From Bacteroides ihuae (GTDB lineage: Bacteria > Bacteroidota > Bacteroidia > Bacteroidales > Bacteroidaceae): a stretch of DNA of 64,000 nt. This document shows positions 9,481 to 17,847 of the stretch, piece after piece. Each line of letters opens with the position of its first letter. Within the stretch, counting starts at the first letter, position 1. Under the pieces are notes generated by a model. It searched no databases. It was not told where the DNA came from and saw only the letters and a list, made by a program, of their open reading frames with translations. Location: NCBI RefSeq assembly GCF_900104585.1, contig NZ_FNVX01000004.1, positions 372,001-436,000 on the forward strand, written 5' to 3'. A program made the translations under genes and the position numbers.

Positions 9481-10254
9481 TTATTTAGTGCCAGTCAGTT
9501 CTCTTAAGCGAATTTTAGTAAGCACAGCTTTTGTGTTGAGTGTAAAGTCGCTATTCACTATCCAGCTATAATATCCGGGATCCTTCTTTAGCACATCAGA
9601 TACTGACATACCCTTATATTTACCAAAATTGAAGATCTCTGTACCCTTTTCATTATACACCATTCGTCCGGCAAAGTCCACATTTTTGTTGTGAGCAGAG
9701 AAATCAGCAAGAAAGGCCATGTCATTTTGTAATTCCGAATAGCGATCAAGTTGAGACATTAGCACCTCATACGTAGCACGAGTGTCAGCTTCAGCTGTAT
9801 GTGCATCTTCCAAGTTCTTTCCACAATAAAACTTATAAGCAGCGGAAAGCGTGCGTTGTTCCAATTTGTGGTATATCACCTGTACATCAATAAATTTACG
9901 ACGACTCATATCAATATCTACCCCGGCACGAAGAAACTCTTCAGCAAGCACGGGAATATCAAAACGATTGGAATTAAAGCCAGCCAAATCAGCTCCCTCA
10001 ATATCATTGGCAATGTTCTTTGCTACCGCTTTAAAAGTAGGACAGTCCGCTATGTCGGCATCGTAAATACCATGTATGGCAGAAGATTCTGCAGGAATAT
10101 GCATTTCGGGATTAATACGCAATGTTTTAGACTCTTCATTCCCATTAGGATGGACTTTAAGATAACAGATTTCGACAATGCGGTCTGCGTTAATATTAAT
10201 ACCCGTAGTCTCCAAATCAAAAAAGACAATCGGGTTTTTCAGGTTTAATTTCAT
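9481..10254 (-). CDS. DnaQ-like (DEDDh) 3'-5' exonuclease
   Basis: 257-aa exonuclease of the DNA polymerase III epsilon superfamily. Exo I is FFDLETTG, with catalytic D13 and E15. Exo II lies in LAGFNSNRFDIPVL. Exo III is HTAEADTRATYE, giving the DEDDh H and D. The C-terminal extension ends with EIFNFGKYKGMSVSDVL, a small module often found in Bacteroidetes members. It could proofread or act in repair; the sequence alone does not show whether it is the replicative epsilon subunit. It is transcribed in the same direction as dnaN upstream and coaBC-recN downstream, separated from both by repeat copies. Confidence 0.9.
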   Translation of the reverse strand: MKLNLKNPIVFFDLETTGININADRIVEICYLKVHPNGNEESKTLRINPEMHIPAESSAIHGIYDADIADCPTFKAVAKNIANDIEGADLAGFNSNRFDIPVLAEEFLRAGVDIDMSRRKFIDVQVIYHKLEQRTLSAAYKFYCGKNLEDAHTAEADTRATYEVLMSQLDRYSELQNDMAFLADFSAHNKNVDFAGRMVYNEKGTEIFNFGKYKGMSVSDVLKKDPGYYSWIVNSDFTLNTKAVLTKIRLRELTGTK

Positions 10255-10407
10255 TCGTTAATTTTATATTGCAACACTTCATCAAAAGAAGAGAAGAAGC
10301 GTTAGTATTTCAAAAAAGAGCGTCCAATTAAGCGTTTATACACACCCAAAGAGAGAGCGGCCGCACCAGTACTGGATCGATTGTAAAAGATGTGATCAAA
10401 AGCCCAA

Positions 10408-10584
10408 GACCGGCCTCTTGTGATGTGCGTAAAGCGGAGATGATGCCCGTGGCGTGAAGCAAGCGATTTTGTTTGAGCGAAGCGAGTTCAATCGCTTGTA
10501 GCTACGAGTATCGCCGTAGTAGCACATCACGGGAAGCCTTGACTTTTTCTTTGTTACTTTCTTTTGCGTTAAGGCAAAAGAAAG
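10408..10584 (-). repeat. Intergenic repeat, copy C (inverted relative to A and B)
   Basis: Reverse-orientation copy. Its hairpin CTTTCTTTTGC (10557-10567)/GCAAAAGAAAG (10574-10584) begins 6 nt past the dnaN stop codon, so it could end or stabilise the dnaN transcript. It is more diverged in the middle than A and B. Confidence 0.85.
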
Positions 10585-10589
10585 TAAGA

Positions 10590-11717
10590 TCAATCATTCA
10601 ACATCATCGGCATTAACAACATCAACAAGTCTTCATTTTGAGCCTGCTCTACCGGAACAATAACGCCCGCACGCGATGGATCAGCTAATTCTACAACCAC
10701 TTCGGTAGCCGATATATTATTCAGAATATCAATCAAAAAAGTAGATTTAAAACCAATGCTCATTGCTTCACCAGAATATTGGCAAATCAAGGTTTCTTCA
10801 GCCGAAGTTGAGAAATCAATATCTTGTGCAGACACCACAATTTGGTTTTCTTGTACGCGAAGTTTTATAAGACTACTTGATTGTGAAGAAAAGATAGACA
10901 CACGGCGCAATGCGCCCATCAGTTGCGCACGGTCAACGGTAACTCTATAAGGGTTATTTTGTGGAATTACAGAATTATAGTTTGGATAGCGTCCTTCAAT
11001 AAGGCGACACACCATGCGATAATTTTCAAGTGTAAAGATGGCATTTCGTTCATCAAACTCGATTGTCACGCTTCCTGATTCTTTAGGCAGTAAATTCTTC
11101 AGCATATTAGCCGGTTTTTTGGGCAAGATGAAAGCAGCACGTTCTGTTCCTTTGGCCGCAAGAGTCTTGCAGCGTACTAATTTATGCCCATCCGATGCCA
11201 CCATCGTTATATCATCAATGGTAATATCAAAATAAACACCATTCATCACAGGTCTCAATTCGTCATCTGCCGTAGCAAAAATGGCGCGATTAATGCCCGC
11301 TAACAGTACTTGAGCATCCATTTGCACACGTACAACGCTATTTTCGCCAAGAGCGGCCGAACGAGGATATTCTTCAGCATTCTGCCCCATAAGGCTGTAC
11401 TTGCCATTCATGTACTGAATTTCAATTTCATACGTTTCGGCGTTTACTTGAAATGACAGCGGCTGTTCAGGAAGTTCTTTCAATGCATCAAGCATGGTTT
11501 TTGCCGGTATAGCAAATGATCCATTAACATCACTATCATTTACCTCAATTGTAGTATCCATCGTTGTCTCACTGTCTGATACAGTTACAGACAGCGTTCC
11601 ATCTTCGAGCCGAAAAAGGAAACAGTCCAATATAGGCAACGAATTTTTGGAATTAATAACGCGGCTGACAGCCTGTAAATGGCTGGATAACGCAGTACTT
11701 GAAACGATAAATTTCAT
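10590..11717 (-). CDS. dnaN: DNA polymerase III beta subunit (sliding clamp)
   Basis: 375-aa ring-clamp subunit that tethers the replicative polymerase to DNA. The N-terminus MKFIVSSTALSSHLQAVSRV, the central LRPVMNGVYFD, and the C-terminal LIDILNNI and MLLMPMMLND are typical of bacterial beta clamps with three repeated domains of about 120 aa. The length is normal. A strong Bacteroides-type promoter lies at 11802-11832, giving a leader of roughly 75-80 nt. No dnaA gene is adjacent in this window, unlike the classical dnaA-dnaN arrangement. Confidence 0.97.
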   Translation of the reverse strand: MKFIVSSTALSSHLQAVSRVINSKNSLPILDCFLFRLEDGTLSVTVSDSETTMDTTIEVNDSDVNGSFAIPAKTMLDALKELPEQPLSFQVNAETYEIEIQYMNGKYSLMGQNAEEYPRSAALGENSVVRVQMDAQVLLAGINRAIFATADDELRPVMNGVYFDITIDDITMVASDGHKLVRCKTLAAKGTERAAFILPKKPANMLKNLLPKESGSVTIEFDERNAIFTLENYRMVCRLIEGRYPNYNSVIPQNNPYRVTVDRAQLMGALRRVSIFSSQSSSLIKLRVQENQIVVSAQDIDFSTSAEETLICQYSGEAMSIGFKSTFLIDILNNISATEVVVELADPSRAGVIVPVEQAQNEDLLMLLMPMMLND

Positions 11718-11801
11718 ATATTTTTGTTTTTAGTTTTTATAAATTTCCGAATACATTTTGTGCTTTACCAGAGGCTCAATGCATTTCATTTTTGCATTGT
11801 A

Positions 11802-11832
11802 CAAAGTTAGCAAAAGATTGTGTCAGTACAAA
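11802..11832 (-). promoter_or_regulatory. dnaN promoter
   Basis: On the minus strand, TTTG (11832-11829), 19 nt, then TAACTTTG (11809-11802). This exactly matches the Bacteroides primary-sigma consensus TTTG/TAnnTTTG with ideal spacing. Confidence 0.8.
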
Positions 11833-11863
11833 AAAACAACGAGAAAAAACGATTCATCATCGT

Positions 11864-11890
11864 TTTGTTTCACAGAAAATTGTAACTTCG
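11864..11890 (+). promoter_or_regulatory. Possible promoter of the DUF3127 gene
   Basis: TAACTTCG (11883-11890) is one base off the -7 consensus and lies 24 nt before the ATG. TTTG at 11864-11867 is closer (15 nt) than usual. It is divergent from the dnaN promoter. Confidence 0.4.
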
Positions 11891-11914
11891 CCGCCGAAAT
11901 TAAAAATACAACAA

Positions 11915-12286
11915 ATGGATTTTAGTGGAAAAATAATCGCCATACTTCAGCCCAAAGGCGGATTATCAAAGGCTGGAAACGAGTGGAAATCTCAAGAATA
12001 TGTGATCGAGAACCATGATCAATATCCTAAAAAAATGTGCTTTGAGGTTTTTGGAGTAGAAAAGATAGAGCAATTTGCCATTCAAATGGGAGAAGAATTG
12101 ACTATATCATTCGACATTGATGCCCGTCAGTGGCAAGATCGTTGGTTCAACAGTATGCGAGCTTGGAAAGTAGAGCGTATCAACGCAGGTGCACCTGTCG
12201 CCACCGGCTCTCCCGTCCCTCCCCCTCCCCCAACAGCCATGCCAGATTTCATTTCCGGCGATGCAAAAGATGACCTTCCATTCTAA
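11915..12286 (+). CDS. DUF3127 domain protein with SSB-like acidic C-terminal tip
   Basis: 123-aa protein starting MDFSGKIIAILQPKGG, which matches the DUF3127 family. The longer upstream reading frame has no family support, so the ATG at 11915 is chosen. The N-terminal roughly 90 residues look like a small beta-rich, OB-like fold with conserved aromatics (WKSQEYVIE, RQWQDRWFNSMRAWKVE). A proline-rich linker (PPPPPT) follows, then DAKDDLPF. The last residues closely resemble the DDxPF tip by which single-stranded DNA-binding proteins recruit partners. I infer a nucleic-acid-binding, SSB-like role. It is divergent from dnaN. Confidence 0.82.
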   Translation: MDFSGKIIAILQPKGGLSKAGNEWKSQEYVIENHDQYPKKMCFEVFGVEKIEQFAIQMGEELTISFDIDARQWQDRWFNSMRAWKVERINAGAPVATGSPVPPPPPTAMPDFISGDAKDDLPF

Positions 12287-12341
12287 ATTAAAGGATTAAG
12301 AGGCTTCCAGCAACTGCATTGAGTTAAAAGTAAAAGTAAAA

Positions 12342-12380
12342 TAAAATCACCGTGTTATTTTATATAGCACGGTGATTTTA
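12342..12380. terminator. Bidirectional intrinsic terminator between convergent genes
   Basis: Perfect 13-bp stem, TAAAATCACCGTG (12342-12354) with CACGGTGATTTTA (12368-12380), A/T-rich on both flanks. It lies between the convergent DUF3127 and DUF3352-like genes. Confidence 0.8.
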
Positions 12381-12398
12381 TTCTATTAATTAACCTGC

Positions 12399-13196
12399 TC
12401 ATTTACTTTTATAAAGCAAAATCACATTAGGAAAGACCCCTCCATTAGTACACGTAATTTGTATTGAAAGAATAAAATGACTAAAAAAATCCGGATAGCG
12501 GAAAAAGAAAGCAGGTATCAAACGTGCGTAACCCTCAGGTTGAGCAAAAACATCCTCCAAATCAGCCATTAGCATGAAGTTATAAGAAGTAGACAAATTG
12601 GCTATTCGCCCTTCATAGGTAGGAGTTTTGTCAAGTACTTGCTTCTCATCCAACAAACGAATATAAGCTGATAAGCTTCGTAAATCCGCTCCAACAAGTA
12701 GTGAATTATGATAAAAACAAGCATAAGACAATAGAGACGAGGAGGTAATGCCTGTGAAGCGTGAAAACAGAGTATTCTGAGGCATGAGAAAGAATGTATA
12801 AATACTCTTTTTTGTGCGAAATGGAATTTGTTGGGGCATAAAAGGAATAGTCGACTTCAATGATACTGAAGCAAGAAGGTTGCGTAACATTCGTTCTGCC
12901 TGTGGTTCATCAATCAAAGGAATACTCAGTATTGCACACGGATTTGCAATCGTATCCGAAGCATGGAAGAAACAAGAAGTTATACTACCATCAACATTAT
13001 CTTTCAGAAAACAAACCAATTCATCATCTCGTAGACGAATATAATTGGAATAAGTTGTTGTAGCATAATTATGCGAAAAGACATAATCAAGCATCACTCT
13101 TTGGCTTGATACAGAGCGTCTACTAAAAAAAAAACGTAGAGACTGGAAGCATATCCCCCGAAAGGCCCTCAACGGGCGCCTGACAACGAAGAGCAT
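12399..13196 (-). CDS. DUF3352-type membrane protein, C-terminal part in a shifted frame
   Basis: This 265-codon frame continues the protein begun by the gene ending at 13123. The real homologous part probably starts at the A10/T10 run (13125-13134). If that run were one base shorter, the upstream gene would read straight through as STFFFSRRSVSS into this frame, giving one protein of about 540 aa. The ATG at 13196 (MLFVVRRPLRAF) lies in the overlap and is probably not used. The content is soluble and mixed alpha/beta with no recognisable catalytic motif. It is either a pseudogene, a phase-variable gene or a sequencing error; the sequence cannot decide. Confidence 0.6.
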   Translation of the reverse strand: MLFVVRRPLRAFRGICFQSLRFFFSRRSVSSQRVMLDYVFSHNYATTTYSNYIRLRDDELVCFLKDNVDGSITSCFFHASDTIANPCAILSIPLIDEPQAERMLRNLLASVSLKSTIPFMPQQIPFRTKKSIYTFFLMPQNTLFSRFTGITSSSLLSYACFYHNSLLVGADLRSLSAYIRLLDEKQVLDKTPTYEGRIANLSTSYNFMLMADLEDVFAQPEGYARLIPAFFFRYPDFFSHFILSIQITCTNGGVFPNVILLYKSK

Positions 13197-14022
13197 TCAT
13201 AAACGTGAGGCAGCTATCAACATTATGACTCACTCCTGATAAATAGACAGCGGAAGCGTTTATCCTCAAGTCAAACTCAGTCCACCCACCCAACATAGAA
13301 AACGAGGGAATAGTATCAGAAACCTTTCCCATAGGAACATGAAGCATACGAATATATATACTCGCGCCAGAATTGACCTTATTCTTTGTGTGCACTCGTC
13401 TAAATGCAACATCATCTAACAATGACTTACCTGAAACACGAGCATCTATAACCTCTTCAATAAGTTTTTTTTGATAACTAACCGCTAAAAATTCAGGCGT
13501 AAAATAGCAAGAAAGAAAATCTCCATCTATCATAGAATAAATGTGTATTTTCTCTCCTCTATAATCAAAGGATTTAGAGGGATATACTCTCGAACAGTAT
13601 TTGCGAATAAAACTATCCAGCAATTCATCATCGTTCGGCCCCAAGCAACAATAGAGTACTTGGTCACGATCACTATCAGGAGCATGAAAGCTAATAAGCA
13701 TTTTGTTCATTTGTTCGCTGAAGCCGTGAGCCGTTTCTCCAGACAACGACTGGAAATGCGACTGAATCATTGAAAACAGGCGAGAAACGTGAAGATAATT
13801 TCCATCCTCACTACTGCTCATTTTATTTATATTATCTATAAAAGAAGCCATATCATTCGTTTCAAAGATAGTATGGGCATCTTGGGGAACAAGGGTATAA
13901 AGATTAAAATCTTTTTTTTCTTGGGCAGCACTAAGTTTGAAGTAAAAATACAGGCCAAAGCCTGCGCAAAGCAGTAATATAGAGGAGAAGACAGCGACCT
14001 TTATTAAAACACGAGGTTTCAT
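13123..14022 (-). CDS. DUF3352-type membrane protein, N-terminal part (ends at homopolymer frameshift)
   Basis: 299 aa. One N-terminal membrane anchor (VFSSILLLCAGFGLYFYFKL, about residues 11-30) is followed by an extracytoplasmic domain beginning NLYTLVPQDAHTIFET, typical of the Bacteroides DUF3352 family of unknown function. It stops immediately after TFFF, where a run of ten T (13134-13125 on the minus strand) precedes AG, creating the TAG stop. The remainder of the family-length protein lies in the next frame (12399-13133). No catalytic residues are recognised. It lies upstream of the convergent DUF3127 gene and in the same direction as the MBL-fold hydrolase and murB. Confidence 0.7.
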   Translation of the reverse strand: MKPRVLIKVAVFSSILLLCAGFGLYFYFKLSAAQEKKDFNLYTLVPQDAHTIFETNDMASFIDNINKMSSSEDGNYLHVSRLFSMIQSHFQSLSGETAHGFSEQMNKMLISFHAPDSDRDQVLYCCLGPNDDELLDSFIRKYCSRVYPSKSFDYRGEKIHIYSMIDGDFLSCYFTPEFLAVSYQKKLIEEVIDARVSGKSLLDDVAFRRVHTKNKVNSGASIYIRMLHVPMGKVSDTIPSFSMLGGWTEFDLRINASAVYLSGVSHNVDSCLTFMNALRCQAPVEGLSGDMLPVSTFFF

Positions 14023-14090
14023 AGTGCTCGAATATTAAACCAACACCACAAACCTACACATTTTTTTTGAATTATTAAGCAAAAATCAAA

Positions 14091-14852
14091 TTAAAACGTT
14101 ATTTCTTCTCCATCATAAGCAAAATGAACATTCTCCGGCAATAGTTTTTCTACCGTAGCATGCAAGCCCATGTGGTGACTCATGTGAATAAAGTAAGTTT
14201 CGCGTGCACCAATTCGACGAGCTGCTTCAAGTGCCTGCTCAAGTGTTTGATGAGTCATATGCGATTCAATACGCAAAGCATTCATCACCAACAAGTCGAG
14301 TCCGTGAAGCTGATCAAAAGACTCGTCGGGCATAGTGAGCATATCCGTAATATAGGCCATCCGACCGATACGATAACCCAAAATAGGCAAACGTCCGTGC
14401 ATCACACGCAACGGCAAAATCTCTGTATGATTTATAAAGAACGAATGATTTACCTCAACCTCATTCAACTCAATAGCAGGCACACCAGGGTATTTATGCT
14501 CCAAAAAGCAGTAAGGCATACGTGTGCGAAGGCCATAGGCAGTCGTGTTTTCAGCAAAAACATTTACTTCACCAAAACGGCAGAACGGACGCAGATCATC
14601 CAAACCACCCACATGGTCATAGTGCTCATGAGTAATCAAGACACCATCTATCTGACGAAAAGGCAAATGTATCATTTGTTCCCTGAAATCGGGTCCACAA
14701 TCAATCAAAATCAAAGCATCACCCGTATCTATAAGAGACGAAGCACGTAAACGATTATCTCTCGGATCTGCAGAGACACAGACAGGGCACGTACAACCTA
14801 CCTCAGGCACCCCCGTAGATGTTCCACTTCCAAGTATTCTTAGCTTTCCCAT
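14091..14852 (-). CDS. MBL-fold metallohydrolase (PhnP/phosphodiesterase-like)
   Basis: 253-aa metallo-beta-lactamase-fold hydrolase with the dinuclear metal motif THEHYDHVGG (HxHxDH) near residue 76. It has an early GSGTSTGVPEVGCTCPVC segment with a cysteine cluster, as in PhnP-like cyclic phosphodiesterases and related Bacteroidetes proteins. Further metal ligands are likely in ITDML and YFIHMSHH. The ATG at 14852 is chosen. The longer frame begins with TTG at 14861 and would overlap murB. Only 1 nt separates its start from the murB stop, so the two are probably translationally coupled. The physiological substrate is not evident. Confidence 0.85.
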   Translation of the reverse strand: MGKLRILGSGTSTGVPEVGCTCPVCVSADPRDNRLRASSLIDTGDALILIDCGPDFREQMIHLPFRQIDGVLITHEHYDHVGGLDDLRPFCRFGEVNVFAENTTAYGLRTRMPYCFLEHKYPGVPAIELNEVEVNHSFFINHTEILPLRVMHGRLPILGYRIGRMAYITDMLTMPDESFDQLHGLDLLVMNALRIESHMTHQTLEQALEAARRIGARETYFIHMSHHMGLHATVEKLLPENVHFAYDGEEITF

Positions 14853-14853
14853 A

Positions 14854-15864
14854 TTATACAAATTTTACTTCCGGAAAAATAGCAACAGCAAATTTATCAA
14901 ATACAGATTTCTTTATCTCTTGGGCTAATGCAGCCACTTCACGACCTTTTGCTCCACCTTTGTTGATGAGCACCAATGCTTGCTTATCGTGCACACCCGC
15001 AGCCCCTATTGCCCGACCTTTCCATCCACACCGATCTATCATCCAAGCAGCTGGAATTTTCACCCATTCCTCGTTCACATCATAATGAGGCATCTCTGGA
15101 TACTTTTGTATAAGAGTCTCGTACTGTGTACGCTTCACAACAGGATTCATAAAGAAACTTCCCGCATTACCCATCACTTCTGGATCAGGCAATTTACTTT
15201 TACGTATATCTACAATGACCTGACGTATCGTTGCTAAAGTCGGCTCACCCGGGTATTTTTGTAATTCCTCGGCAATACTTCCATATCCCAAGTTAAAACA
15301 TGCCTTCTTACTTAACTCGAAGCACACAGACGTTACTATACAATTTTTCATCTCAGGCTCTTTAAAGATGCTGTGTCGATAACCGTACCTACATTCCTGT
15401 AGAGAATACACCTGCTCATTGCCATTCATATCTATTGTGGCAACACTATGAATGATATCTTTCACTTCCACTCCATACGCACCAATATTCTGCACAGCAG
15501 AAGCACCGACTTCGCCGGGAATCCATGAAAGATTTTCTGTCCCATACCAACCATGTTCTACACAATAAGCAACAAAATCATCCCACACCACACCTGATCC
15601 TACACGAACAAAGACGGCATCAGTCGTTTCTTCTAGCAACTCGATGAGATGGATATGCGAATGCAAAACAACACCATTGAAGTCACCTAAAAACAACAAA
15701 TTACTTCCACTGCCAATATGAAGCCACGGATCGGCTATTCGCCCCGACGTTAGTAGCTCCCGAAGATCATCTACCGTATCGTATTCTACAAAACGAGTAG
15801 CTTTTACGTCAATGCCAAAGGTGTTATGTAAAAGAAGAGAATAATTATTATATTCGCGTATCAT
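14854..15864 (-). CDS. murB: UDP-N-acetylenolpyruvoylglucosamine reductase
   Basis: 336-aa FAD-dependent enzyme that reduces UDP-GlcNAc-enolpyruvate to UDP-MurNAc in cytoplasmic peptidoglycan synthesis. The FAD-binding part contains [10 protein letters not shown] and [18 protein letters not shown]. The C-terminal substrate domain has [12 protein letters not shown] with the catalytic serine region, followed by [14 protein letters not shown]. The length and YGYRHSIFK segment fit the type I (E. coli-like) enzyme. It is directly upstream of the MBL-fold hydrolase and 20 nt downstream of the DUF4348 gene. Confidence 0.96.
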   Translation of the reverse strand: MIREYNNYSLLLHNTFGIDVKATRFVEYDTVDDLRELLTSGRIADPWLHIGSGSNLLFLGDFNGVVLHSHIHLIELLEETTDAVFVRVGSGVVWDDFVAYCVEHGWYGTENLSWIPGEVGASAVQNIGAYGVEVKDIIHSVATIDMNGNEQVYSLQECRYGYRHSIFKEPEMKNCIVTSVCFELSKKACFNLGYGSIAEELQKYPGEPTLATIRQVIVDIRKSKLPDPEVMGNAGSFFMNPVVKRTQYETLIQKYPEMPHYDVNEEWVKIPAAWMIDRCGWKGRAIGAAGVHDKQALVLINKGGAKGREVAALAQEIKKSVFDKFAVAIFPEVKFV

Positions 15865-15884
15865 CGTTTTTCGGTTTTTACGTT

Positions 15885-16733
15885 CTAAATACCTGTATCC
15901 TCAAATTTATAGAGTTCCCATTTACCGCCTTTACGTTGAAAATAGAGTAAATTAGAGAAGCCATTGCCCACGCCTTTCAGTGCTAAAATCTTTGTTTGTG
16001 AGTGATCGTTATTGCTCTGTCCGTAATTAATATTTGACAAACGATCTTTAGGAAGAGGAGGTTTAAAAGCAAACCATTGATTAAGTTCCAACGTCGTTTC
16101 CAAAATAGAAAAATCATCATCAGGATCATTAGTTACAAAAACAAGTGGCTGGCGAATTCGTTCACACTGAAACAGACTATCGGATGCAAAGCGAGAGAAA
16201 AATTCGACAAAACGTTCATCATCACTCTCCGCTATAGGTCTCAAGTTAATTGCTTCAAGCATCCAACAACCCTTCATCCGCTGAAAATAATATTTCTTCA
16301 CCATGCGGGTTTTCATATATATCCATTCCACTTGTACCGAGTTAATATCCGTATCACCAACTATATCCATATCTTTCTCTTTATCAAAAAGCAAGGTATA
16401 GTATGATTGCTTCGTAAAGAGTACATCGTGCTTCCAATAGCGTTCTTCAATTTTAGAAGGCACTTCTCCGTTATAGTAAGGTAAAGGAAAAACTATTCTT
16501 TGATGCTGAAATTTATCATCAGAAGCAAATGTATAAATAAAATCATTAAAAGATTCATCTGCCTCAGTAGGAATTGGAGCCTGAGGCTTATTCTCGCCAA
16601 CAGAATCCTCTCGTTGCATAACTGAATCCACCAAACTGGTTATTGGCGCAAAAGGGTCGATGCTTGGCTTCTTATTATTACAAGAAGCAAAAAGATTCAA
16701 AATTACAAAAACTCCTGCAATTATCTTTTTCAT
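15885..16733 (-). CDS. DUF4348 lipoprotein
   Basis: 282-aa lipoprotein: signal peptide [18 protein letters not shown] with lipidated Cys18. The mature part has two similar units, [20 protein letters not shown] and [20 protein letters not shown], each followed by a Trp/aromatic-rich strand region. This internal duplication is characteristic of DUF4348. Function is unknown; envelope location is predicted. Only 2 nt separate its start (16733) from the stop of the dehydrogenase gene (16736) and 20 nt separate it from murB, so it probably belongs to the same transcript. Confidence 0.85.
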   Translation of the reverse strand: MKKIIAGVFVILNLFASCNNKKPSIDPFAPITSLVDSVMQREDSVGENKPQAPIPTEADESFNDFIYTFASDDKFQHQRIVFPLPYYNGEVPSKIEERYWKHDVLFTKQSYYTLLFDKEKDMDIVGDTDINSVQVEWIYMKTRMVKKYYFQRMKGCWMLEAINLRPIAESDDERFVEFFSRFASDSLFQCERIRQPLVFVTNDPDDDFSILETTLELNQWFAFKPPLPKDRLSNINYGQSNNDHSQTKILALKGVGNGFSNLLYFQRKGGKWELYKFEDTGI

Positions 16734-16735
16734 CT

Positions 16736-17713
16736 TTATTCGGACACTAAGGCCGCTTTGTTGAATAGTTTATTTCTTAGTTTTTCGAGCATATCCGTGG
16801 TCATGCTCTCCAGATTGTAAGACGGCCGCCAATCCCATTCTTGACGAGCACAAGTGTCGTCCATCGAATCTGGCCAGCTATCAGCTATGCTCTGTTTCAG
16901 TGGATCCACATCGTACACCATCTTAAATTGGGGCATCTGTTTGCAAATAGAAGTATAAATAGTTTCGGGGGCAAAGCTCATGGCTGCAATATTAAAGGAG
17001 TTACGATGCATCAGACGTGTTGGGTCGGCCTCCATCAGAGAGATAGAAGCATTGAGTGCATCAGGCATGTACATCATATCCATCAATGTACCTTCTTTAA
17101 TCGGACATACAAATTTCTCTCCACGCACAGCAGCATAGTATATATCCACCGCATAGTCAGTCGTTCCACCTCCCGGAGGAGTCACGTTCGATATTATACC
17201 AGGGAAACGCACTGAACGTGTATCGACACCATATTTATGATAATAATAATCGCTTAATAACTCTGTGGTGACTTTTGTAACACCATACATGGTACGTGGT
17301 CGTTGAATAGTATCCTGCGGAGTCATCATGTGAGGTGTTTCCGGACCAAAAGAACCGATTGAGCTGGGAGTAAAAACAGAACAATGATAAGCCCTAGCAA
17401 TCTCCAAAACATTCCACAATCCGTCGATCCCGATTTTCCAAGCCAACACAGGTTTTGATTCAGCCACAACAGACAGCAGAGCTGCCATGTTATAAATAGT
17501 ATCTATACCATGTTCTTTTATTACAACTTCTATCGATGCTGCATCGGTAACATCCACTATGGCCGATGGTCCAGATTCTTTTAACTTGCCGCAGGGTGCA
17601 GCTCCCGGAATGTACCCGGCCACTACATGATCACCTCCGTAGCGTTTTCTCAATTCCATTGTAAGCTCCGAGCCAATCTGCCCGGTAGCTCCAATTACCA
17701 AAATATTCTTCAT
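16736..17713 (-). CDS. SDR-type L-threonine 3-dehydrogenase (NAD-dependent epimerase-like)
   Basis: 325-aa Rossmann-fold SDR enzyme with GATGQIG near residue 8 for NAD binding, a catalytic serine region SSIGSFGPETP, and a YxxxK motif in RTMYGVTKVTTELL. The segment PPGGGTTDYAVDIYYAA is typical of the GalE-like threonine dehydrogenases, which oxidise L-threonine to 2-amino-3-ketobutyrate. The divergent neighbour is kbl, which cleaves that product with CoA to glycine and acetyl-CoA, so context supports the assignment. A less likely alternative is a generic nucleotide-sugar epimerase. Confidence 0.88.
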   Translation of the reverse strand: MKNILVIGATGQIGSELTMELRKRYGGDHVVAGYIPGAAPCGKLKESGPSAIVDVTDAASIEVVIKEHGIDTIYNMAALLSVVAESKPVLAWKIGIDGLWNVLEIARAYHCSVFTPSSIGSFGPETPHMMTPQDTIQRPRTMYGVTKVTTELLSDYYYHKYGVDTRSVRFPGIISNVTPPGGGTTDYAVDIYYAAVRGEKFVCPIKEGTLMDMMYMPDALNASISLMEADPTRLMHRNSFNIAAMSFAPETIYTSICKQMPQFKMVYDVDPLKQSIADSWPDSMDDTCARQEWDWRPSYNLESMTTDMLEKLRNKLFNKAALVSE

Positions 17714-17847
17714 TATTCTTTACTATAACCTATTTTCAGTAAAACGGCGCACAAAGTAAGCACTTTTTTTTCATTTTAAGAGCAAAAAGAAATTGTTTAT
17801 TCCAATAAAAAGAGTGTCCTTTGCATATAATTCAAAAACAAGTTACT

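Noticed and set aside
9168..10593. ORFs encoding QKKxxKKKSRL...YKRLNSLRSN-type peptides in two repeat copies
   Set aside because: Similarity comes from the repeated DNA, which also forms hairpins; start codons differ and they overlap real genes.
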